Shown here: piece by piece, positions 1 through 7,610 of the stretch
Position numbering within the stretch: position 1 is the stretch's first letter
Layout of the letters: every line of letters starts with the position of its first letter
Source: an uncultured Lachnospiraceae bacterium
GTDB lineage: Bacteria; Bacillota; Clostridia; Lachnospirales; Lachnospiraceae
Assembly: GCA_934338765.1 (NCBI GenBank)
Contig: CAKRHL010000059.1
Location: 1 to 10,883, forward strand
Length of the DNA: 10,883 bases
Direction: 5' to 3'
The notes under the pieces: generated by a model
The model's database searches: none
Told to the model about the DNA's origin: nothing
Seen by the model: the letters and a program-made list of their open reading frames with translations, nothing else
Made by a program: the position numbers and the translations under genes

Positions 1-1232
1 GTCTTGTGGAGGGAACTGTTGAACGCTGCATTGAGCTTGATTATGTGATCGATCACTATTCCAAGCTGCCTGTGGCAAAACAGAAGCCTGTGGTGCGGGA
101 AATCCTGCGTCTGGCAGTTTATCAGATCATGTATATGGATCAGGTGCCGGACAGTGCAGCATGTAATGAAGCGGTCAAGCTTGCCTGTACCAATCATCTG
201 ATCCCTCTCAAGGGATTTGTGAACGGGGTGCTGCGCAATGTCGTACGTTTTTATGAGAATACCCCGTATCCCAAGGCCAAGGATGAGGTACGTCATCTGT
301 CAGTTTGGTATTCTATGCCGGAATGGATCGTGGAGCGTTTTATTGACCGGTACGGATTTGGGCAGACAGAGGAGATCTTGCAGAATTTTCTGCAGGAGGA
401 CCGTGGAATCAGTCTGCGGTGCAATTTATCGAAGGCTTCGCGGGAGGATATTATTTCTTCCCTGCAACGGCAGGGAGTAAAGGTGGAACAGGGAAGGTTG
501 TTTCAGGAGGCACTTCATATCAGAAATTACGGAAGATTAAATGAGCTGGAGGCATTCCGGAAGGGATGGATCCAGATTCAGGACGAGAGTTCCCTGATCG
601 TGGGGGCAGCAGCTCCTGTGAATGAGAAAAGTACCGTGATCGATGTGTGTGCAGCACCGGGAGGTAAATCCATTCATCTGGCAGATAAAATGAACGGAGA
701 GGGACTGATCCGCGCCTGTGATCTCACCAAGGAAAAGGTGTCATTGATCCGGCAGAATCTGATCCGGACAGGGTTTCATAATGTCAAATTAAAAAAGCAT
801 GATGCCATGGAGTTTATTCCTGACTGGGAAAAAACGGCCGATGTTGTGGTGGCAGATCTTCCGTGCTCCGGGCTGGGAGTGATGGGTCACAAGGCGGATA
901 TTAAGTATAAAACAAAGCCGCAGGATATTAAGGTGTTGGCAGATCAGCAGAGAAAGATCCTGCAGACAGTTTACCGGTATCTGAAACCGGGCGGAATTTT
1001 ATTGTATAGTACATGTACCATTGCCCTGGAGGAAAATGAGCAGCAGGCAGAATGGATCCTGCAGAATCTGCCGTTTGAAACTGTTTCTCTGAAAGATGTG
1101 GTACCGGCTGCAGCAGAATGTGAAACAGCAGGAGATGGATATATCCAGATATTGCCGGATCTGGCAGGAGGAGACGGATTTTTCCTGGCGGCATTCCGCA
1201 GGAAGGAGCTTGATGACAATGGGAAAGACTGA
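1..1232 (+). CDS. rsmB: 16S rRNA m5C967 methyltransferase RsmB (5' partial)
   Basis: RsmB transfers a methyl group from S-adenosylmethionine to a cytosine of 16S rRNA (C967 in E. coli numbering). The reading frame is open from base 3, and the first possible start is the GTG at 6. The first visible residues already match the middle of the NusB-like RNA-binding domain (YVIDHYSKLP, then REILRLAVYQ and the PDSAACNEAV and GFVNGVLRN motifs), so roughly 40 N-terminal residues lie outside the window and the GTG is probably not the real start. Numbered from that GTG, the Rossmann methyltransferase part shows the SAM-binding motif DVCAAPGGK (213-221), the PCSG motif with Cys287, and the STCT motif with Cys337. 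The two cysteines are the catalytic pair of the m5C methyltransferase family. The last 20 bases overlap rlmN, so the two rRNA methylases are translationally coupled. Confidence 0.95.
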   Translation, partial: LVEGTVERCIELDYVIDHYSKLPVAKQKPVVREILRLAVYQIMYMDQVPDSAACNEAVKLACTNHLIPLKGFVNGVLRNVVRFYENTPYPKAKDEVRHLSVWYSMPEWIVERFIDRYGFGQTEEILQNFLQEDRGISLRCNLSKASREDIISSLQRQGVKVEQGRLFQEALHIRNYGRLNELEAFRKGWIQIQDESSLIVGAAAPVNEKSTVIDVCAAPGGKSIHLADKMNGEGLIRACDLTKEKVSLIRQNLIRTGFHNVKLKKHDAMEFIPDWEKTADVVVADLPCSGLGVMGHKADIKYKTKPQDIKVLADQQRKILQTVYRYLKPGGILLYSTCTIALEENEQQAEWILQNLPFETVSLKDVVPAAAECETAGDGYIQILPDLAGGDGFFLAAFRRKELDDNGKD

Positions 1233-2250
1233 TATCAAAAGCATGGATATGCAGGAGCTTCAGACGTTTGTCGAGGTTCTTGGAGAAAAGAAATTTCGTG
1301 CAAAACAGCTCTATATGTGGATGCATCAGAAGCTGGTGAGAGACTTTGAGGAGATGACGAATCTGTCAAAGTCTTTCCGGGAAAAGCTGCAGAGAGACTG
1401 TTCTTTGGGAGGGGTTACCATTCGCAGGGAGCAGATATCAAAGAAGGACGGTACCCGGAAGTTTTTGATGGAGCTTTCGGATGGAAATATGGTGGAGACG
1501 GTGCTGATGAGATATCATCACGGCAACAGCGTCTGTGTATCGTCCCAGGTAGGCTGCCGTATGGGCTGCCGTTTCTGTGCTTCTACTGTGGGAGGGTTGA
1601 CAAGGAGTCTGGCCACCTCTGAAATACTAGATCAGATATATGAGATCCAGAGACATATCGGGGAAAGAGTTTCCAATGTGATCATTATGGGGATTGGAGA
1701 GCCTTTGGACAATTATGAAAATGTGATCCGATTTATCCGAATGTTGTCCGACGAAAACGGTCTTCACATCAGCCAGAGGAATATTACGTTATCTACATGT
1801 GGTCTTGTGCCGAAGATTTATGATCTCATGAAGGAGGAGCTGACCATCACATTGGCCATCTCTCTTCATGCGCCCAATGATGAGATCCGCAGACAGATGA
1901 TGCCGGTGGCAGACCGTTTTTCCATGAATGAAATACTGGAGGCGTGCCGTGCGTATATTGAGGAGACAGGAAGACGTATCACCTTTGAATATACTATGGT
2001 ACAGGGAACCAATGACAGCAGGGAAAATGCACTGGAGTTGTCATCACGACTTAGAGGAATGCTGTGTCATGTGAATCTGATCCCGTTAAATGCAGTTGAA
2101 GGCAGGATGGGGAGAAGGTCCATACCGGGGAATATCAGACAGTTTCAGGATGTGTTGGAAAAACACCATATCAATGTTACGATCCGGCGGGAAATGGGCA
2201 GTGATATTGATGCAGCCTGCGGTCAGTTGAGAAATAAAAACCAGAAATAA
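1213..2250 (+). CDS. rlmN: 23S rRNA (adenine-2503-C2) / tRNA methyltransferase RlmN
   Basis: RlmN is a radical-SAM enzyme that methylates C2 of A2503 in 23S rRNA and A37 of some tRNAs. The 345-residue length is normal for the family. The radical-SAM cluster motif CxxxCxxC is at Cys115, Cys119 and Cys122, inside VGCRMGCRFCAS. The GEP motif is at 162-164. The two cysteines used in the methyl-cysteine mechanism are recognisable: Cys108 in SVCVSS and Cys336 in DIDAACGQL near the C-terminus. The latter DAACGQL ending is characteristic of RlmN. I chose the ATG at 1213 because a purine-rich AGGAAGGAG lies at 1200-1208. A second ATG at 1219, two codons later, has a longer spacing to the same site and cannot be excluded. 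An upstream in-frame ATG at 1096 would lie deep inside rsmB and lacks family similarity. Confidence 0.96.
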   Translation: MTMGKTDIKSMDMQELQTFVEVLGEKKFRAKQLYMWMHQKLVRDFEEMTNLSKSFREKLQRDCSLGGVTIRREQISKKDGTRKFLMELSDGNMVETVLMRYHHGNSVCVSSQVGCRMGCRFCASTVGGLTRSLATSEILDQIYEIQRHIGERVSNVIIMGIGEPLDNYENVIRFIRMLSDENGLHISQRNITLSTCGLVPKIYDLMKEELTITLAISLHAPNDEIRRQMMPVADRFSMNEILEACRAYIEETGRRITFEYTMVQGTNDSRENALELSSRLRGMLCHVNLIPLNAVEGRMGRRSIPGNIRQFQDVLEKHHINVTIRREMGSDIDAACGQLRNKNQK

Positions 2251-2265
2251 GGGGCTGACCTGATT

Positions 2266-2293
2266 TTGCTTGCCTTTTTAAAGACACTATAGT
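2266..2293 (+). promoter_or_regulatory. Possible sigma-A promoter for the prpC-prkC part of the operon
   Basis: TTGCTT at 2266-2271 and TATAGT at 2288-2293 are separated by 16 bases, in the 150-base gap between rlmN and prpC. This is the largest gap in the plus-strand gene block, so an internal promoter is reasonable. A perfect TATAAT also occurs at 2310-2315 but has no recognisable -35 hexamer at a suitable distance. The call rests on hexamer matching only. Confidence 0.35.
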
Positions 2294-2341
2294 AAAATGT
2301 ATTGTGTATTATAATGAGTATATGCGGAAGAGAATAAATAT

Positions 2342-2362
2342 TCAGACAATAAAGATGTCTGA
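2342..2362 (+). other. Hairpin in the 5' leader of prpC
   Basis: TCAGACA (2342-2348) and TGTCTGA (2356-2362) form a perfect 7-base-pair stem with a 7-base loop. It ends about 20 bases before the strong AAAGGAGGGG ribosome binding site (2384-2393) of prpC. No T-run follows, so it does not look like an intrinsic terminator. It could stabilise the mRNA 5' end or bind a regulator; the function is unknown. Confidence 0.4.
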
Positions 2363-2400
2363 TGTCAGTTACTAAATAAAGACAAAGGAGGGGAAACTAC

Positions 2401-3120
2401 ATGAAGTCATATTCAAAAACGGATGTCGGTATGAAACGAACCATGAATCAGGATAGTTTGTTTTGCAGTGACAGCCCAGTGGGTAGTTTCCGCAATCTGT
2501 TTATTGTGGCCGATGGTATGGGTGGCCATAAAGCGGGGGACCGTGCCTCACGGTTATGTATTGAAAATATGGTGAGCCGGATCAGAGAAAGTGCCAGTAA
2601 AACGCCGGTGACAATTTTTGAGGAAGCTATTACGTATGCAAATCGTGCTGTTTATGAATCGGCACAGGAGGATAGTGAGTACGAGGGCATGGGAACCACG
2701 ATGGTGGCATGTACATTACAGGGGGATACTCTTTATGTTGCCAACATTGGCGATTCCCGTTTGTATTTATTAAGAGATGAATTACAGCAGATTACAACAG
2801 ATCATTCCCTGGTAGAGGAAATGGTAAAGATAGGAAACATAACAGAAAGTGAAGCGAGGGTTCATCCACAGAAAAATATTATCACCCGTGCACTGGGAAT
2901 TGATGAAATGGTTCAGGCTGATTACTTTGAGCTGCAGGTGCAGGAGGGAGACGTGATCCTGCTTTGCAGTGACGGTTTGACAAATATGGTAGAGGACGAG
3001 GAGATTGAGTATATCATTCATCACGCAGGGTCTCTGGAGGAAGCCGGGGATAAATTGATTGATCAGGCAAATTACAATGGTGGCAGTGATAATATCACAG
3101 CTATCCTTGTTCAGGTTTAG
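2401..3120 (+). CDS. prpC: PP2C-type Ser/Thr protein phosphatase (PrpC/Stp)
   Basis: This cytoplasmic, metal-dependent phosphatase reverses phosphorylation by the PASTA kinase encoded next to it. At 239 residues it is the usual minimal bacterial PP2C with no extra domains. The family motifs appear in order: NQD with Asp18, VADGMGG with Asp38-Gly39, GTTM at 98-101, NIGDSR at 115-120, ITRALG at 161-166, CSDGL with Asp191, and GGSDN with Asp230. Asp18, Asp38, Asp191 and Asp230 are the expected metal ligands, all present. The start is clear: AAAGGAGGGG at 2384-2393 is 7 bases before the ATG. The stop is 14 bases ahead of the kinase gene, the standard prpC-prkC arrangement in Firmicutes, so the pair is co-transcribed and balanced. 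Confidence 0.95.
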   Translation: MKSYSKTDVGMKRTMNQDSLFCSDSPVGSFRNLFIVADGMGGHKAGDRASRLCIENMVSRIRESASKTPVTIFEEAITYANRAVYESAQEDSEYEGMGTTMVACTLQGDTLYVANIGDSRLYLLRDELQQITTDHSLVEEMVKIGNITESEARVHPQKNIITRALGIDEMVQADYFELQVQEGDVILLCSDGLTNMVEDEEIEYIIHHAGSLEEAGDKLIDQANYNGGSDNITAILVQV

Positions 3121-3134
3121 ATTGGAGGAAAAGC

Positions 3135-5198
3135 ATGATAGGTCCGGGTATGATGATTAGCGATCGTTATGAGATTATAGATAAAGTTGGCTCCGGTGGG
3201 ATGGCAGATGTATACAAGGCAAAGGATCATCGGTTAAATCGTTTTGTAGCAATCAAGGTACTCCGTCAGGAGTACAGCAGTGATGCAAAGTTTGTGGCTA
3301 AGTTTCGCGCAGAGGCGCAGTCAGTCGCAGGATTGTCGCATCCGAATATAGTAAATGTATATGATGTTGATGAGGATGAAAACTATAACTATATTGTTAT
3401 GGAGCTTGTTGAGGGAATCACCCTCAAAAAGTTCATCGAGACCAAGGGAAAGCTTGATGTGAATGAGGCGGTTGGGATCGCCGTTCAGATTGCACAGGGT
3501 ATGGAAGCAGCTCACGACAATCATATCATTCACCGGGATATTAAGCCTCAGAATATTATCATTTCCAAAGAGGGAAAGGTCAAGGTGACGGACTTTGGTA
3601 TTGCCAAGGCGGCCACTTCCAATACGATCACATCCAATGCCATGGGTTCTGTGCATTATATCAGTCCGGAGCAGGCGAGAGGTGGATACAGTGATGAAAA
3701 GAGCGACATCTATTCTCTGGGTGTCACGATGTATGAGATGCTTTCCGGTAATGTTCCCTTTGAGGGGGACAGTACGGTAGCGGTTGCATTGTCTCATATT
3801 CAGGAGGAGGCAACACCGCTTCATGAGCTGGATCAGGAGATTCCTATGAGCTTATCCAAAATCGTGCGTAAATGTATGCAGAAAAAGCCGGAGCTGCGTT
3901 ATCTGAATGCGGCAGCATTGATCGCTGATCTGAAGCGTGCCGTCAATGAACCGGATGGAGAATATGTAAAGCTGGAATCAATGGTGGTAGATCCATCACC
4001 GACCAAGAAGATATCAGATATTGAGTTAAATGCGATCAAAGAGGCATCAAGAACGGTAGATCCTGTACATGAGGACAATTATGAATCAGAAGAACCGTAT
4101 TATGAGGATGATGCGATCGATCCAAAGCTTGAGAAGATACTGAAGATATGCAGTGCTGTTGTTGCAGTGATCATTATCATTGGCGTTATATTGATCGTCG
4201 GCAAATTTGCAGGCTGGTGGGGGCATTCTGCGAAAGATAAGGATGTGGCATCCGCAACAGCCACACCAACGGCAACAGCTCAGGCAGCAGAGGATGGTCA
4301 GGTGGCAGTACCGGGGATTGTAGGAAAAAGTCTGGAGGATGCAGAGCAGATGCTGACAGACAGCAAGCTTCACTGGCAGTTAAAGCCGATCGAGGCGGAT
4401 GAGGATCCGAATATTGTCACGGATCAGGAGCCGGCTGAGGGAGAGATGGTAGATGAGGGAGCCCGCATTACCATTTATTATAGTCAGGGATCCGGAGTTA
4501 CGATCCCGGATGTGTCAAACAAGACAGAGTCTGATGCCCGTTCGATGATAGAGTCAGCCAAGTTAAAGGTTGGTTCTGTCTCAGAGGAATACAACAACAC
4601 CATTGCCAAGGGCAATGTGATCAGCACAGATCCTGTGATCGGTTCCAGCGTGGATGAGGGAACAAGTGTCAATCTCGTGATCAGTCTGGGAGCGGAAGGA
4701 GATCAGGCGGTTGTTCCGAATCTGGTGGGTAAGAAGGAGTCCGTAGCATTAGAGAGACTTACCGCTGCAGGACTGAAGTCTAAGGTGACATATATTTACT
4801 CTGATAAAACCAAGGGAACGGTAATCAGCCAGACACAGAAATCAGGCTCCAAGGTAGAAAAGGGAAGTGTGGTTCAGTATTCTGTCAGCCTGGGGGCAAA
4901 GGCAGTAGAGCCGACGGAAACTCCTAAGACGGAAGAAACCTCATACAGCTATGAAGGAAGTGTGACTGTAAGTGATAATCCGTTCAGCAGTCCCGATGAG
5001 GATCCTGCAATGATCAAGGTTGTCCTCACACAGGATGGCAAGTCCCAGCCTGTGTGGAGCGGAACTTTGAAATATGATGATTTTCCAAAGGAATTCCCGA
5101 TCAAGGGCTGGAGTGAAAACAGCGGAACTATTACAGTGAGCAAGGATGGACAGACAATAGGAACCTATTCCGTTGACTTCCAGAAGACAGCAAAATGA
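3135..5198 (+). CDS. prkC: PASTA-domain receptor Ser/Thr kinase (PrkC/PknB/Stk1 type)
   Basis: This membrane kinase senses peptidoglycan or lipid II fragments outside the cell and phosphorylates cytoplasmic targets. Residues 12-270 form the kinase domain: glycine loop GSGGMADV (19-26), catalytic Lys41 in VAIK, HRDIKPQN with Asp135 and Asn140, DFG at 153-155, a Thr-rich activation segment (Thr161, Thr164, Thr166), and SPE at 177-179. A juxtamembrane linker follows, very acidic at about 309-333, then one transmembrane helix at about 338-361. Outside are a Thr/Ala linker and three PASTA repeats (about 390-450, 455-519, 525-587). A final domain of about 80 residues (605-687) is not PASTA and looks beta-rich. 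B. subtilis PrkC also carries a non-PASTA Ig-like domain at its end, so the layout has precedent. The GGAGG at 3124-3128 is 6 bases from the ATG. The stop overlaps the rsgA start as ATGA. Confidence 0.96.
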   Translation: MIGPGMMISDRYEIIDKVGSGGMADVYKAKDHRLNRFVAIKVLRQEYSSDAKFVAKFRAEAQSVAGLSHPNIVNVYDVDEDENYNYIVMELVEGITLKKFIETKGKLDVNEAVGIAVQIAQGMEAAHDNHIIHRDIKPQNIIISKEGKVKVTDFGIAKAATSNTITSNAMGSVHYISPEQARGGYSDEKSDIYSLGVTMYEMLSGNVPFEGDSTVAVALSHIQEEATPLHELDQEIPMSLSKIVRKCMQKKPELRYLNAAALIADLKRAVNEPDGEYVKLESMVVDPSPTKKISDIELNAIKEASRTVDPVHEDNYESEEPYYEDDAIDPKLEKILKICSAVVAVIIIIGVILIVGKFAGWWGHSAKDKDVASATATPTATAQAAEDGQVAVPGIVGKSLEDAEQMLTDSKLHWQLKPIEADEDPNIVTDQEPAEGEMVDEGARITIYYSQGSGVTIPDVSNKTESDARSMIESAKLKVGSVSEEYNNTIAKGNVISTDPVIGSSVDEGTSVNLVISLGAEGDQAVVPNLVGKKESVALERLTAAGLKSKVTYIYSDKTKGTVISQTQKSGSKVEKGSVVQYSVSLGAKAVEPTETPKTEETSYSYEGSVTVSDNPFSSPDEDPAMIKVVLTQDGKSQPVWSGTLKYDDFPKEFPIKGWSENSGTITVSKDGQTIGTYSVDFQKTAK

Positions 5199-6085
5199 TG
5201 ACAGGAAAGATTATTCGCGGAGTTGGTGGATTTTACTATATTCATCCGGAATCTGCCGACAAAAATGTATTGATCGAGTGTAAAGCCAAGGGAATATTTC
5301 GCAATCGTAACATTAAACCCTTAGTAGGTGATAATGTTGAGTTTGAAATGCTTGATGAAGAGAAAAGGCTGGGGAATATTCATGAAATATTACCCAGAAA
5401 AAATGCGTTGATCCGGCCGGCATCTGCCAATGTGGATCAGGCGGTTGTTGTTTTTGCACTGTCGTTTCCAAAGCCTAATCTGAATCTTCTGGATCGTTTT
5501 TTGCTAATGATGCAGACACAGGATATACCGGTGATCATATGTTTTAATAAGTGTGATGATCAGGATGAAAAAGAGATACAGGCTATTGTATCCCAGTATC
5601 AGATGTGCGGGGCAGAGGTTCTTGTGACCAGTACTGTAAATGGGACAGGAATGGATCAGCTTCGGAAAGTACTGGAGGGAAAGACAACTGTAATGGCAGG
5701 ACCATCGGGTGTGGGAAAGTCATCTGTCATGAATCTGCTTTTTCCGGAAGCACAGATGGAAACAGGAGATATCAGCCGTAAGATCAAAAGAGGACGTCAT
5801 ACTACCCGTCACACAGAGCTTTTTTGCATTGGCAGCCGGACCTATATTATGGACACACCGGGATTCACATCATTGCGTCTCCCGGAGATAGAGAAGGAGG
5901 AGCTCAGGGATTTTTATCCCGAGTTTGAACAGCCGGCCACGGAGTGCAGATTTTTGGGGTGCGTTCACATCAATGAGCCTGATTGTGGTGTGAAGCGCGC
6001 TTTAGAGAGACAGGAGATTCCTGTGGGGAGATATGAAAATTATAAACAGTTTTACGAGGAATTGCGTCAGCAAAAAAAATATTAA
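5195..6085 (+). CDS. rsgA: Ribosome small subunit-dependent GTPase RsgA
   Basis: RsgA (YloQ/CpgA in B. subtilis) is a circularly permuted GTPase that helps late 30S subunit maturation. The N-terminal part (about 1-70) is the OB-fold. The G motifs come in permuted order: G4 NKCD at 118-121, then G1 GPSGVGKSS at 169-177, then G3 DTPG at 220-223. The C-terminal zinc site is present as Cys251, Cys256, His258 and Cys264. The length of 296 residues is typical. The start ATG at 5195 shares bases with the prkC stop (ATGA). The codon at 5198 is also ATG and could be the start instead. There is no good Shine-Dalgarno sequence in the prkC end, so translation probably depends on coupling. In B. subtilis this GTPase is a reported PrkC substrate, which fits the neighbourhood; phosphorylation here is inference. 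Confidence 0.95.
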   Translation: MMTGKIIRGVGGFYYIHPESADKNVLIECKAKGIFRNRNIKPLVGDNVEFEMLDEEKRLGNIHEILPRKNALIRPASANVDQAVVVFALSFPKPNLNLLDRFLLMMQTQDIPVIICFNKCDDQDEKEIQAIVSQYQMCGAEVLVTSTVNGTGMDQLRKVLEGKTTVMAGPSGVGKSSVMNLLFPEAQMETGDISRKIKRGRHTTRHTELFCIGSRTYIMDTPGFTSLRLPEIEKEELRDFYPEFEQPATECRFLGCVHINEPDCGVKRALERQEIPVGRYENYKQFYEELRQQKKY

Positions 6086-6114
6086 AAAGATTCCAAGAAA
6101 GGCATGGTATCACT

Positions 6115-6774
6115 ATGAGCGAATTAGCACCGTCAATATTGTCAGCCGATTTTATGCATTTAGGCGAACAGCTGCATACTCTGGAGGAAAGTGGGATACG
6201 GGTTCTTCATATTGATGTAATGGATGGAGCCTTTGTACCGTCAATATCATTTGGTATGCCTGTGATACAGTCTATACGTCGGAACTGCAGCATGTTGTTT
6301 GATGTTCATTTAATGATACAGGAGCCGGCAAGATATATCAAAGAGTTTGTGGAGGCTGGTGCTGACAGTATTACTGTTCATGTGGAAGCATGTAGTGATA
6401 TACAAAAAACGATCAGAGTAATGGACCAGTATCAGGTCAGAAAAGCTTTGAGCATTAATCCTGCAACGGGAGTTGATATTGTACTGCCTTATCTGGATCA
6501 GATTGATATGGTTCTTGTTATGGGGGTAGAACCAGGATTTGGCGGACAGAAGCTGATACCGGAGACGTTAGAGAAGGTACAGGAGCTGGCTCAGCTTCGA
6601 CAGGAGAAAGGATTGTCCTATCAGATTGAACTGGACGGAGGTGTGAATCGGGATAATCTGGGTATGATCATAGAAAAGGGAACGGATATTGCTGTAGCGG
6701 GAACAGCGGTATTTCGTGGAGACATCAGAGAAAATGTAAGGGATTTACAGGAGGTGATCGCCAGTGCTTCTTGA
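6115..6774 (+). CDS. rpe: Ribulose-phosphate 3-epimerase
   Basis: Rpe interconverts ribulose 5-phosphate and xylulose 5-phosphate in the non-oxidative pentose phosphate pathway. It is a cytoplasmic TIM-barrel enzyme, and 219 residues is the usual length. Family motifs run through the whole protein: LAPSILSADF at 4-13, HIDVMDGAFVP at 32-42, FDVHLM at 62-67, MGVEPGFGGQ at 136-145, ELDGGVN at 172-178, and AGTAVF at 195-200. Metal ligands and acid-base residues are visible as His32, Asp34, His65 and Asp174. The gap after rsgA is 29 bases and A-rich. The nearest Shine-Dalgarno candidate, AGAAAGG at 6096-6102, is 12 bases from the ATG, longer than ideal. No better in-frame start fits the family N-terminus. 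Confidence 0.96.
   Translation: MSELAPSILSADFMHLGEQLHTLEESGIRVLHIDVMDGAFVPSISFGMPVIQSIRRNCSMLFDVHLMIQEPARYIKEFVEAGADSITVHVEACSDIQKTIRVMDQYQVRKALSINPATGVDIVLPYLDQIDMVLVMGVEPGFGGQKLIPETLEKVQELAQLRQEKGLSYQIELDGGVNRDNLGMIIEKGTDIAVAGTAVFRGDIRENVRDLQEVIASAS
6749..6758 (+). promoter_or_regulatory. Ribosome binding site that fixes the GTG start of the PilZ gene
   Basis: AGGAGGTGAT is a near-perfect complement of the 16S rRNA 3' end. It lies inside the last codons of rpe, with 9 bases between its GGAGG core and the GTG at 6764. It makes the rare GTG start credible and argues that the PilZ gene has its own efficient initiation despite overlapping rpe by 11 bases. Confidence 0.8.
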
Positions 6775-7609
6775 GAATATTGCACTTGGCAAAACAATGG
6801 AGATCTATGTAGACCGGGATGGGTATCGGTATCGTCTGGTCAGCAAGGTCGAAAAAACCGGAGTCAAGAAGATCTGCCTGACGGCAATCATGGCAGGGGG
6901 CAGAGCATTTAAGTTTCGTCCGGAAGATAAAATACGTCTGGTGTACAGGAGTGAGGACCAGATGTGGGAATGGCTTAATGTTAAGGCAGGACTGGCGAAG
7001 CTGGATGATGAGCCGGTTCATTATTTTGAAATTGTCAACAAAGGTCAGTCATTTAATCGCAGGCAGGCTTACAGAGTGACCATTGATGCAGATATTGAGA
7101 TTGGTTTTTTTCAAGTGCCGGGCAACAGACAGAGACTGTCATATTCCCCTCTTGTCAAAGAGGAGTATGAAGCACTGGTGGATGGAAATGGCGTGGAGCT
7201 GGAAAAAGAAGAGGAGTCCAGATCAGGTAAAGTGTTTATTGAAAAAAGATTACGGATGGTTCCTATGAAGGAAGCAGTGGAAAAAAAGGTTCGTGGTTTT
7301 GTTCATGATATTAGTGAAACCGGAATGGGATTTTACAGTAATGAGCTTCTAGAGATCGAAAACAGCTTTTATACCAGGATTCCATCCGACTATGGTCCGT
7401 TACAGGTTCGGTGCAGTATTGTGCGTTTTGATGATCATCCAAAGGGAAATCGCAGGTTCCGTTATTACTATGGATGTATTTACGAGGAGTCTGATCAGAA
7501 GCTGATACGTTATATCTATGATGTGCAGCGCAGGCAGATCCAGAAACAAAGAGACCGCAAGGAATTTGAGGCTTCCGTAAGGGAGATCAGGAAAGAACGG
7601 AATAAATAA
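6764..7609 (+). CDS. PilZ-domain protein, probable cyclic-di-GMP receptor (YcgR-like)
   Basis: The C-terminal half carries both halves of the PilZ cyclic-di-GMP signature: RxxxR at Arg100-Arg104 (in NRRQAYRV) and DxSxxG at Asp182, Ser184 and Gly187 (in HDISETGMGF). The N-terminal 95 residues resemble the small beta-barrel found ahead of PilZ in YcgR/DgrA-type proteins (a start like ALGKTMEIYV, then YRYRLVSKVE). No signal peptide or membrane helix is seen, so the protein should be cytoplasmic. The two halves of the signature are normally a few tens of residues apart; here 77 residues separate Arg104 from Asp182, because of a charged insertion at about 118-177. The C-terminus (255-281) is strongly basic and probably helical. 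The gene overlaps rpe by 11 bases and ends 1 base before thiN, so it belongs to the operon. The output (motility, surface or metabolic control) cannot be read from the sequence. Confidence 0.82.
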   Translation: MLLENIALGKTMEIYVDRDGYRYRLVSKVEKTGVKKICLTAIMAGGRAFKFRPEDKIRLVYRSEDQMWEWLNVKAGLAKLDDEPVHYFEIVNKGQSFNRRQAYRVTIDADIEIGFFQVPGNRQRLSYSPLVKEEYEALVDGNGVELEKEEESRSGKVFIEKRLRMVPMKEAVEKKVRGFVHDISETGMGFYSNELLEIENSFYTRIPSDYGPLQVRCSIVRFDDHPKGNRRFRYYYGCIYEESDQKLIRYIYDVQRRQIQKQRDRKEFEASVREIRKERNK

Positions 7610-7610
7610 T

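Noticed and set aside
928..1326. A 132-codon minus-strand open frame across the rsmB-rlmN junction
   Set aside because: It is opposite two well-supported genes, has no family similarity that I can see, and is rich in Cys, His, Pro and Ser as expected for a shadow frame.
2249..2279. Possible intrinsic terminator after rlmN, ending in TTTTT at 2275-2279
   Set aside because: The best stem has only three or four Watson-Crick pairs with wobble or internal-loop interruptions, too weak to call a terminator despite the T-run.
2310..2315. Perfect TATAAT upstream of prpC as the main -10 box
   Set aside because: No -35-like hexamer lies 16-18 bases upstream and no extended -10 TG is present, so it is mentioned only as an alternative.
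3321..3824. A 167-codon open frame on the minus strand opposite the kinase domain
   Set aside because: It lies fully inside the clearly coding prkC gene, has no ribosome binding site or recognisable motif, and its composition follows from the codon pattern of the opposite strand.
6070..6085. Run of eight A bases near the end of rsgA as a programmed frameshift site
   Set aside because: It is only two codons from the stop, a shift would alter only the extreme C-terminus, and no stimulatory structure is seen.
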